Shown: positions 25,701 to 38,232 of the stretch, piece after piece
Position numbering within the stretch: the first letter of the stretch is position 1
How the letters are laid out: the number at the start of each line of letters is the position of its first letter
Source: Monoplex corrugatus
Lineage: Eukaryota; Mollusca; Gastropoda; Littorinimorpha; Ranellidae
DNA length: 64,000 nt
Assembly: GCA_030674185.1 (NCBI GenBank)
Contig: JAPXFY010000015.1
Location: 22,884,986 to 22,948,985, forward strand
Reading direction: 5' to 3'
Notes under the pieces: model-generated
Told to the model about the DNA's origin: nothing
Seen by the model: only the letters and a program-made list of their open reading frames with translations
The model's database searches: none
Position numbers and translations under genes: made by a program

Positions 25701-28700
25701 GTAGCTGCTTTCAGCAGTGAACATGAGTTTGTGACCTAGCATGTATTTCCTTCAGGTTTTCACAGAAGAAGTCGAGGAGTATGAAAAATGCAACACGCCC
25801 AAAAAGACAGAAAAGAAAGCGGAAGAAAAAGACCAAACCAATGAGAAAGCAAACAACAGCATTGATCTCAATGCTTCCGCGGAAGTTCCTGATGTGCTTG
25901 TGGAAGAAGAGGAAGAGGTGGAGCTTGACAGTTCCGGCAAACCAATCGGTGAGTGTGTTAGAAACGTGAATGCACATTACAAGCCAACAGATGCAATAGT
26001 CAGGTGGTTAAGTCCCTTGTCTTTCATTCCCAAAGTCTGTGTGTCAGATATGCCTGTGTTCCACTTTGCGGTAAAAGGTGAAGATTTTTCCAATTCCAAA
26101 GTCAACATATTTGGTGGTTAAAGGGTGGAGACTTTTCCCCATCTCCCTGGTCAGTATACTGTGCAAACCCATTGGTCTGATGGCATAAGGAACCATGGGG
26201 TGGGGGGGGGGAACAAAATACACATATCTGGAAATGAAATATAACTTCCAAGAGGGTGGGGTTAAAAAGTGGCGAACATACATAAAAACCATACTTGCGA
26301 GCACATGAGAATTGCGGCCTATAAAAAGATCTGATACCAGAAACAAAGTTAGAGTCAGTAATTATCTCTGTGAAGCCTTGTGTAATACACATTTCCAGTA
26401 CCATAACTTTAGTGTGAGAACATGTCAGATGCATTCATCCAACAAGCGTTAATGATTTACTTGCATATAGTAAATTCGATCACTTAAAATTAATCCTGTT
26501 TCTGGGATATTTGGTTAAGTAGCAATTCTTTCCCTTTGATTGTTATTTGGTTTTGTAGTAATTCTTTCCCTTCGATAGTTATTTATCATTTAATGGTACT
26601 TTTATGTAGTTTGAATTGATCCATTGTCATGGAGTTCCCAGAATCACATGTCTTTCAATACGGCAATTCACAGGCAAAACTTTCAGTGTATAATGTGGGT
26701 TTGTGTTTGTTTTCATGTTTTTTTTTCCATAATTGGTATTCCCAGTGAAGCAGAAAAATCAAATACATGTAGTACTGAACCTGTGTGGAAGGATGATGTT
26801 AACCCTTTGACTTCTGCACCTTGTCCACCAGCATATGGCATTGTAAACCATGCCAGCAATGTGAAAACTTCTTGCAGGAAGCTGATGGATGGGGTAAGGG
26901 AGTCAAAGGGTTAAGTGGATTCTGAATATGCTGGAGGCGTGCAAGAGAAGGAGCAGGTAAACCAGGGAGTTTAAATAATCGATGTGAGACAAAATAGGAG
27001 AAGTTGCAAGTTTAGATGTTGATGAAGTTGAAAAATAACAGTGAATAGAATTGAAATGTTGCAATTGACAGTAACAAGACCAACAGGTTTGGGTGATGAA
27101 TTTCAGAGAGTTGAGGATCAAGAACAACGTCAAGGTTCTTGACTGAATAAGAAAGTGCAATAGTTGTCACCTATTTGGATAGAACCAACTTTTACAATGG
27201 AAAGCTTGTGCTTGCTTTGTGCCAGTGTGCATTTCTTCAGTCTTATCTCCATTATCAGTCACCTCTGGATCTCAGCATAAGACAGAGGCTTTTGAAAAAA
27301 GAGAAAGATTTTCAAGAGATCCATTGTTGTAGAGCTGGGAGTCGCATCAGCATCCATCCATCTATCCATCTGTCAGCAACGTCATTCTTGATGGTAGCCG
27401 CTGATGCATGCCCCATCAGCTGTCTCCATCCCCCTCTGTCCACAGTCCTTCTGTAGATTTCACCTTTCGGCAACTTCATCCACTTGGCTATGTTCTTTAC
27501 ATAGAAAGTGGGCTGTCTTCCTTGTGGTCTCCTGCCCTCCATTTAGCCCTGGGCTGCATGTCTTCATTACATGGCAGCTCTGATGTCTCATAGCATGTCC
27601 AAAGTAGTCATCAGCATAGAAGTGATTTTTGATGTTGTGCTGACTGATGACATTGGCAAGTGGTGAGGGTAGAGTGTGACGATCAGTTCACCATCTCTTC
27701 ATGAACATTTCATTTCAGAAGGTACCCAGGTAACAAAACTAGTAACGGGTGATGCCGCCACCCCAACCCAGAAACCCATCCCTTCTCAGCCTTCCACTAC
27801 ACCGGCCACCAGCAGCCCTGGGTGCAAAGGGGCAAGGTCTAAGGACAACAGAAAATGTGATAGCAGCAGCAACAACCCACAAGGGTCCAGCTCCAAGTCA
27901 AAGCGCTACAAGTCGGTGAAGGAGATGCTGGAGAACAGTGCCACAGTCCGTAAGCTGTTTGATGCTAAAGGGACAGGCGGAGAGGAAGACAAAGAGGAGA
28001 TGGACACAGACAAGTTTATGCAACGTACGGGGAAGGTGAGAGTTTGTTTGTAGAATGGTTTCTGGCCAGCACCTTTTACTTGTTTTGTAATTTTCTTTTC
28101 AGTCATGTTTTTTAAAATGAAGATATTAGTCTTTGTTGTTGTTTATATGTGTGTAAAATCTGAACACAGGAAGGGAGTATCTTTTAAGCTATTAGTGTAC
28201 ACTAGCTTAGCTACAGGTATATTTTTAAAGCTGTCAGTACATGATAGCTTACATAAAGAAATATTTTTAAAACTGTCAGTGTATATAACTTAGAAAGGCA
28301 TATTTGTAAAATTGTCCATTCATAGTTTCTAAAATATAACTGATTGACACCGGGAATTTTTTTAAACCCATTATTTTATAGTTTAAAATCTCGTGAATGC
28401 AAGAAATAGCCTTTTCGATCGTAGAAGATGTATCAGGTTGGAACAAACTGTGTAAATTTTTAAGTAAAGATCAGAATATGACTGCTTTTATGGTAACTGT
28501 ATTTTGTGGTGTGTATATGATATTCATGGGCGTATTTCACTGTCTGTTCTATTGTAATGGTATCCTCTATGCCCCCAAGTAGAATCAAGAGGTGGTAAAG
28601 TCAGGTATCAATCTAGTTTTTGGTGCAGTTACAGTTCATCCATTTACAATTTACTCAGGTGGTGACTATCGTGGAGAAGAAGCACTCAAGGGTGGGCAGT

Positions 28701-31700
28701 GGCAACCTACGACCTTTGCAGGACCCGAATCATAACTTCACAACCTTTTCTCCCAACGATAATCGTGTCCCCCGCATCATGATACCCAGCAATGAACTGC
28801 CAATTGGTAAGTGTTTAAGCAATCTATTTACAGATAGTAATTTCTTAAGAATTCTTTTTAGTATGCTGTGGTGTCATATTGCCACAAGCACAAGAAAATG
28901 TATGGAAATTATAAGCAGTGATCTTTTTTCACTGATGATATAAAGTGGAAGAAAATAAATTGGTCCTATCTGCATTGGTTACTGTATTGATGAAATAGTG
29001 GATACTAGATTGGTCCTATCTGAATTGGTGATACTGTTTATGAAATAGCCGGTCCCAGATGTATAATTGCACCCCCCCTTAAAACACATACATGTTCATA
29101 CACACACCTCACCCCTCTCCCACAATATCCACAAAGTAAGATGGACACAGGTTTTCTACCCAGTAGCTTTTGTGAATCATGAACAGAAATAACAATAGTA
29201 AAACAAATTAGTCTCCCAAATTCAGGAAAATAAGACCAAATTCTTTTGCAGACTGTAACAGAGTTTGATGTTTATGGGACCCATTAGTGTTGTACCTGTT
29301 CTGTTTAGTTAATGAAATAAACATCCTTATGGTTAAACCTAGGTGGCACAGAGATAGAGCAACCTAGATCAGTCACCCTTCAGTCTGCCTGCACCAGTTC
29401 ATGAATTGCCCCAGGAGATTTTTTTTTAAGTATGTGCGGTCTCCAGTCTACCCAGCTACAAATAGGTACCTCTGCCCCAGCTGCAAATGGATACCTCTGC
29501 CCCAGCTGCAAATGGGTACCTCTGCCCCAGCTGCAAATGGATACCTCTGCCCCAGCTGCAGATGGGTTACCTCAACCCCAGCTGCAAATGGGCATCTGAC
29601 TTTCTTCAAAAGTTGGGGAATTTATTTAGAGTTTGTTCATGGTGGATTCATTGTACACAGACAATTCAAATTCAATCTGTTGTTTCACAGATTCTGCCAT
29701 CTGTTGTTAACTACATTCATTGAGGCTATGCAAAACCTTGTGCACTGGTCAGGAAATGAGTGTTGGGTGATGGCGTGAGGGTAACAGAACCTATCAAACA
29801 TTAACCCTTTGACTCCCGCATCCTGTTCACCAGCATCCTGCATTGTTAACCATGCTAGCAAAGCAAAAACTTAACTGGAATTTGTGGCAACACGCACCAA
29901 AAACAAGAAACAAAAAAACAAAACCCCGTAAAATCCATGTTATTTGTTGTGACATTTTGAAAGAAATCAGTTTTGTAGTGAATAAATGAGAAAATGAAAT
30001 AGGTGTATATACTTCATCATCACCAGTAACAAGATAACTGTTTTGTTTGGTGGTCAGGTTTCAAGGAGAGACCAGAGGATTTCTCCAGGACCCTTTTCAT
30101 TGCTCGTATCACGGAATGGAACGAAACCAGCAAGATGCCTAGAGGGTAAGGCTTGATTTGTGGAGAAAGATGCTTTTTTTTTTATTCTGTGGATTAATGT
30201 ACATTGCTTTTGAAGCTCAAACAGCTGAAAACTGTCCTCTGTTTTCTTCCTGTATATTGACAGATTGGCCTGTGATTAGAAAGTTTGTTTCTGTTATGTT
30301 AGCAACTGGTGTTGTCTCGTTAGTGTCTGGTCTGACAGGTAATGATTGATTCTGCCTGGATGAAGGGTGGAGATTTTTCTGATCTTCCAGGTCAACATAT
30401 GTGTAGGTCTGTAGGTGCTCGAGCTTGAAGAACATCATATACTTGTGTTAAAGATTCTGTAAAACATGACAGGGTTGAGTGGTAATGGAGTATGCAGATT
30501 ATGCAGCAATATACCGTCTGCAGTCCAGTCAACATGCATATGTGTCCCCAGGAAGTAGAAAATGACAATGTTTGGAACATGGGTGAAATTAGAAGTGTTT
30601 GGAACATGGGTGAAGTAAATAAAAGAAAAAGATTGTGTAGAAAATTTTGGGTTCAGAATTTTGAACACCACTAATGCTAGAATGTGTGTGTGTGTGTGTG
30701 CGTGCGCGTGCGTGCGTGTGCGAATGTGTGTGTGTGTACAGTATGCATGTATAGTCAGTAGGTAGTAGAAACAAAGCATGATCACTGTCAATAATGTTGG
30801 GGATTGATGATGTCGGATATTTGTGACATTGTATTAATACCTTTGCAGGTCTCTAGCACGAAGTCTGGGAGAAGCCGGTCAAGTGGAACCTGAAACAGAA
30901 TCGCTGCTGATTGAGAATGATATTGATACCAGTGACTTCTCTGACAAGGTATTGGCAGAGTTGGGGTTTAAAATTGCCAGTCTTACAGCAGATTTGTGCC
31001 ATTACATAAATGATTTCCTTTTAAAAAAGTGTTTTCATCAATAGTATCTTTTAGTCATAGCCATTTATAATTTGATAGTTTATAATGTATCTGTGTCACT
31101 TTTTTTACCAATTGCTTTTCAATGTGTTTTATGTTACATGCAACACAGTTGTTGTATACCCTTTTGTGGGGATGCCAGGGGCTTTTTCAGTATGAATAGT
31201 ATCCCCACCTTCTGGAAATTCTGTGCTAGAAATTTCCTCTTTTCTGTCATTCTTTTTGTTTCTTTTTTTCTCCTTTGTTTTCTGTCATTTCTTCTTATCA
31301 TTTTCTGCCTTGCTGGTCCATTCACCTGTAGGTGTTCAATAAAGTCTTACGTACTTTCTCTTAGGATTGATAATTGGATACATGTATTGAGTGCATTTTT
31401 GGGTCTAGGAAATGAGATATACAGAAGCAATTTTAGGTAATTTAGGCCCGTTTTTATATATGTTTTAGTGTCCTTAGCCATGTTTAAATTTGTATTCAGG
31501 TGTGTTTTATAAATCCCTAGTGTGACAAATTGGACGGAGTGGTTAACATCAGAGGCATCTCCTTACATTATGTATGGAAATGCATTGATATGTGAACTTA
31601 ATTTTCTTTTCCTTTTTTTTCCATGTTGAAGTATTGTGTACATTTTGAAACGGTTATAGCCCTAATATTGCTCAGCATAGTCGGCTGGGCTTTAAACAGA

Positions 31701-34700
31701 ATAAGATAACAATAACAGTAATAGTTGTATGTTAAACATCAAATAGAGAATATAATCTTCATAGGCTGAGCTTACACCCAGTTGTTATACTTGGTATAGG
31801 TGCTGGCCTGCTTGCCGCAAGAGTCCCCATGGACTATACCGGCCAAGGAACTGGAGTGGCGACGTGATCTGCGCAAAGAATGCATCTTCACCATTGATCC
31901 TGCCACTGCCCGTGATCTGGATGATGCCTTGCACTGTACGGATCTGGGGGATGGTGAGTGTGATAATGGATATCCAGGGACCTTAAGGTGTAAATCATAT
32001 TTTTACTTTCTGAACTTCTGTGCTGGAAATGTCATCTTTAATATCTTTCTCTAATTTCTGCTTTTCTTATTATTTTTACTTTCTGAAATTCTGAGCTGGA
32101 AATTTCATCTTTGATATCTTGCTATGTATTTCTGCTTTTCTTAGTATTTTGACTTTCTGAAATTCTGTGCTGGAAATTTCATCTTTCTTTGATATCTTGC
32201 TCTGTATTTCTGCTTTTCTTGTATTTTTACTTTCTGAAATTCTCTGCAGGAAATTCATCTTTGATCTCTTTCTCTATATTTCTGCTTTTCTTTCTGTTAC
32301 CACTAATCTCTGTCTTTCTGCCTTGTGGTTGATATCTTTTTCTGTTTTAAGCTTTTCTTTCTGTTGCCACTGTTCTCTCTCTTTCTGCCTTGAGGATCCA
32401 TTCATCTGTATATCTTTTAAAAGATGTTCTTGTCCTCTTTTGTCTCCTCCCAACCCACCAAAGTCATAATGAACAGCAATAGGCATGATAGCCAGGCTGG
32501 TCTGACATCAGACTTCTGTGCAAGTTCAGCCCTTCTAAAAGGTGGAGAGATTTTTTTTAAATCTTCTAGATCAACATACATGCAGGCCCATTAGTGCCCA
32601 AATTCTCTTCACGTGTATATGCACTCGGAACATCAAATGCACCTGTTAAAGATCCTGTAAGCTTGTCAGAGAGAAAATGGCTTCTGGGCACAGGAAAATA
32701 TCTACCATGCATGCCCGGTGAAGAAGTAATGTACAGACAATGCAGCAACATGACTTCTGCGCAGTGTGACACACATGCACATTCACGAGGCTTATTGACA
32801 AAGAAGATAAGGATGATATGGTCTTGCCTGTGTGTGTTTCTTTCTCTAGCTTATTCTCTGTATTATGTTAGAGTGTGTGTGTGTTGGCATTTTTGTTTTG
32901 TTTTGTTTTGTTTTTTATGTAATTTTTCTGTGTAGTGTTCATGTACATGTTTATGTCTTGTTTTGTTATGTGTTCCTGTGTATCCACATTTCTGCAAAAT
33001 ATAGGTCTCCGTGTGTGTGTTTTTCTTTCCATCTCATCTCTCTGTTGTGAATTTAATGACGATGATAATTGATATGATGGTGTTAATAATGACCACAGTG
33101 ATGATGGTGATTATGAAATGATGATGATCATGATGATGAATAGTTGTTGACCAGTTGCTGTGGTGTAGTATTTTTCAGCTCCATCATAGTGGGATTTTTC
33201 AGCTCCAACCATCTCCTACCCAGAGTTGAGCATGCTATGGGCTATAGAGAAGGCTGGAACCACACAGTCGAATCTCGTGCGTCATTGAAGGTGCTCTTGA
33301 CAAAAACTGTGCCAGCTTCTGTGGCTGTTAGAATGGCGTGGAAAATGGGACAAGAAAATGAAAAAGAAAGTTGAGCACAGAAGAAATCTACCAAAGTGCA
33401 ATGATTCAGAAGAAAAAAAAAGTTAACAGTAATGATAACAGCATTGATGTTGACACTATTGATGACAATGATTAAAATAATTGGGCAGGTATATACGAGG
33501 TGGGAGTACACATCGCTGACGTGAGCTATTTTGTGGAAGAAGGCACTGAGCTGGATGAAGTGGCCCAAGCTCGGTGCACAAGTGTCTACCTTGTACAGAA
33601 GGTACGATCATCGTCTGAGTGTTGTGCTCGTGGGATGTCATTCTTGACATTGTTGTTGATTGGTTGTGGGGTCTTTTGTCGTTTTGTGTGTGTGTGTGCG
33701 TTGTTTTTTTTATTATGTTTGATTGGGGTTTGTTTTGGGGAGGGAGGGATGACAGGGGGTGGGGGCAGGAGTTGTTGGGTGGGGTTTTCCATTTGTTTGT
33801 TATTTCGTTGTTTGTTCTTTTATTTTCTTTCTTTGTTTTCATCGTTGGTGTTGTTTTGTTATTGTTGTTGCTGCTCATTGGTTTGCTGTTATTTGATACA
33901 TTTTTGCTTGCATTTGTGCCCACACTTTTTCTCACATCTTTATCTGCAGAATTTCTGTTTGTGTTGTTGATGTTATTGTCAATTGACAGCATTTTTTCAT
34001 TGCCATCAGCCACATGACATATGGTTTGTTTATCAATACACAACATTTTGGTTGCATGTTGCAGGTTATCCCCATGTTGCCCCGTCTGCTGTGTGAGGAA
34101 TTGTGCAGTCTGAACCCTGACGCAGATCGACTCAGCTTCTCTGTCATATGGAAAATCACTGAAAATGGAGAGGTTAGAAATGTGACTGTATGTAAACTTA
34201 AAGCACACAAACGATTCTTGGCATATGATGGATTTCTGTGTAATTGATTCACTCATTCTTTCTTTGGGCATTTTCTTTGTATGCTTTGGTTTCTGTCTTC
34301 ATCTGCTTTTGTAATGACTGCAAACAACAGAAGTATATGAGAATAGGAATATGTTGGGCTCAAAGGTTGGAAGGACTGGGACAACACAGTCAAAATTTCA
34401 TCCACTTTCTGGATGAGTGTCTTGTTTAATCCTTTGACTCCTGCACCCTATCCACTAACTGCAAAAACTAACCCTTTGACTCCCCCACCTTATCCATCAG
34501 TTTCCTGCAGGAAACAAGTTTTTGCTTTGCTAGCATGGTTGATAATGCCTGATGTTGATGGACAGGATTCGGGAGTCAAAGGGTTAATTTTCTGACCAAT
34601 GGTGCAGGTATTTGAAATCTCAGGCCAGGTTAACGGCATTGTTATCATCCCCATTCTTATCACTATAGCACCATGAAAAATTGTCCCCTGATTCTGTGGG

Positions 34701-34923
34701 CCTTTATGTTTTGCCATGTGGTGAGGTGAGTTTTGTTTGGTTTGGAGGTGTGCTTGAGAGCGGTGTTAGAGTAGTAAACAAGAGATGATCAAAAAAAGAG
34801 ACAGTAGAACAAAAAGCACACATTACATACACACACACATCTCGCACGCATGCACACACACACACACACACGTACACACGCGCCCACACACACACACACA
34901 CCACACACACACACACACCACCA

Positions 34924-35013
<90 letters not shown>

Positions 35014-35284
35014 ACGCCACCAAACACACCACACAACCTAAGCTACATAAAGCCAGATTTACAGACCATAGTCGCAGTTCTACTTTGCTTTAATTTTGAG
35101 TAATATGATATGAAATTCATTTTGTGCATTACATATATTTGTTTTCTTATCTGCTGCCAGATTCTGGAGGAGTGGTTTGGTCGCACTGTCATTCGCTCCT
35201 GTGTCAAGCTGAGTTATGATCATGCACAGGTAATCACATCTTGATAGTGTTAATAAATATGGGACCACTATGTGAATTTGCAAC

Positions 35285-35350
<66 letters not shown>

Positions 35351-37360
35351 TGTGCTTGCATGGTAATTTGATACATAGATTGATATTGTTATACATTATA
35401 TCCCATCATCTTTATTATGGCTGTTGTTATTTGTAGTGTTAATGACCTTGGTTTGTTTGGTGGTGTGTGTTACTACAGACATTTTTTATGTGCAGTGTTA
35501 TCACGTTAACAAAGGTTGAGCACACAGTTTATGTGAATATCACACAATCCTGGAATTTCACACACCACGTCACATCTTATCAGTGGTTGTATATATGTAT
35601 ACATGTATGGCCTATGTTTTATAGTGACTGCATACAAAGAAAGGACACTACAGTTCATTGTGACAGTGTGATACAGTACAACACAATACAATACAATATA
35701 ATACAATACAGAACGATCTGGCTGTGTGGTAAAATGATCACCACAACAGTTTACTGACAGGGAAGTTGTATGTTCGAACCTCCATCAGTCAGAATAAATA
35801 AATGAATAAATAAAGTAAGGGATATTTTAGCCTGAATATTTCTTACCAATCTTGAACATGTTATGGGTGCTTCGGGAAGATCGGAACCATCAAGTCTTGT
35901 GCTTTTTATGTGCACCTCATTGAAATTGTTGTTCAAACTTCCTGTCCAAATCGCAGAGGTCCGTATCTCTCAGATCTGGTTGGCACCATAATGTATTATG
36001 AAACTAAGCAAAGAGTATATCCCAACATAATCTCATTCTGAAATGGGATTCCGTAAGTCATCACTATCATGCCCATTCTCACCTTCAAAGTATTGTCAAA
36101 GGTTGTCTGTGATTCTGCGGCCCTTCTTGCCCTGCTGTCATTGTGATCTCAGTTTTGGTGAGTCTTGAGGCATGTTGGAGAGCCGAAGTGGGAGTGGTGA
36201 CACAGGAGCTCACCTGTCTCACTTGTCAACATTACCGGGTTCAGTGTTGGCCGTTGCACATTTTGACACCACCATCTCCCTCCAGGCTGCTCTGTCTTGA
36301 CTTTTGTGGAAAATTCTTGAATATTTAGGCCACTGATGTTGGTTGAGTTCTCAATATATGAGATTGGAAGTCTGCCTTTCTTCCTTTTTGCCACTACACA
36401 GGAGGTGGTGTAGAAAATGAGGCAGCAAAAACAGAAAAAAACTGAAACAAACAAAAATAAAGAAAAGCAATGTAGAACATTATGCAGACCAATGCAATAG
36501 AGAGACATGTTGATGACATATTATGACTGATAATATTACAGAGTCCTGCTGATGACATATTATGACTAGGAATACTATAGAGACATGTTGATGATATATT
36601 ATGACTGATAATACTACTGAGACATGTTGATAACATAATATGACTGATAGTACTACAGAGACATGTTGATAACATAATATGACTGATAATACTACTGAGA
36701 CATGTTGATAACATAATATGACTGATAGTACTACAGAGACATGTTGATAACATAATATGACTGATAATACTACAGAGACATGTTGATGATATATTATGAC
36801 TGATAATACTACTGAGACATGTTGATAACATAATATGACTGATAGTACTACAGAGACATGTTGATAACATAATATGACTGATAATACTACTGAGACATGT
36901 TGATAACATAATATGACTGATAGTACTACAGAGACATGTTGATAACATAATATGACTGATAATACTACTGAGACATGTTGATAACATAATATGACTGATA
37001 GTACTACAGAGACATGTTGATAACATAATATGACTGATAATACTACTGAGACATGTTGATAACATAATATGACTGATAGTACTACAGAGACATGTTGATA
37101 ACATAATATGACTGATAATACTACAGAGACATGTTGATGATATATTATGACTGATAATACTACTGAGACATGTTGATAACATAATATGACTGATAATGCC
37201 AATTTCCATTTTATGCAGGGCTTCATAGAACAACCGGAGAAATTGTGGACAGCACAGGAACTGCCACCAATATCAGGGAATTTCACTGTGAATGACATCA
37301 AGACCAGGGTTTTGCAGATGAACAAGGTGAAGGGAATGTGTATATGTCAGTTATGAGTGA

Positions 37361-37414
<54 letters not shown>

Positions 37415-38159
37415 GAGAGAGAGAGATACATTTGTGACCTCCTGCCATCAATTCAGTCTTAACTCGCAGTCAGTTGAACAGCACTAGGAGCTGAAAAGGT
37501 GACTGAACGTGTCTGTCTGGGGTGTTTGACTTTTTCTCAAAATTGATTTCTGTTGACTATAATCTTTCTGTTGACTATAATCTTTCTGTTGACTATAATC
37601 TATAATCTTTCTGTTGACTATAATCTTTCTGTTGACTATAATCTTTCTGTTGACTATAATCTATCTCCCACAGAATTTTTTTTTCATGAAAAAATATCAT
37701 TAATCAATTTAAAATGGTATTTCATTGCACTGATCGTAGCAGAAAGAATGCAATTTCTTACCATAAGTACCTATTTTTGTCTCTTATTGCGAACTGTAAC
37801 CTGTACAGAACCCCTACATGTAATATACTGACAGAAAGCTCTTTGAAGCACCTTTCGGATTATGACTGCTAAGATTAGAAACAAACCGGGTTAAAGCCAC
37901 AAAATAAAGAAAATTAAGGAAAATCATACAACTTAATGATTTTAAACATACATAACATCTACATTTTTTGAGTACAAGCTTCACTCAAGTACCAAAATAA
38001 TCAGCAGAATACACACTTTCCAGTGATATGTATATCAAAATACCCAAAATGATAGTTGAGACTGATTTCATGCTGGGAGGTCACACACACACAACACACA
38101 CACATACACCACACACACACAACACACATGCATACACACGCACGCATGCACGCACACGC

Positions 38160-38232
<73 letters not shown>

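Noticed and set aside
26044..26434. Minus-strand frames in the intron after exon e
   Set aside because: No conserved motif; the region carries SINE-like modules.
33456..34271. Minus-strand 271-codon open frame
   Set aside because: Antisense to DIS3L2 exons k and l and the intron between; Asn/Thr-rich low complexity with no recognisable domain.
36394..37325. Two minus-strand open frames of about 280 codons
   Set aside because: They translate the 39-bp minisatellite and end inside DIS3L2 exon n antisense; period-13 hydrophobic repeats without any gene structure.
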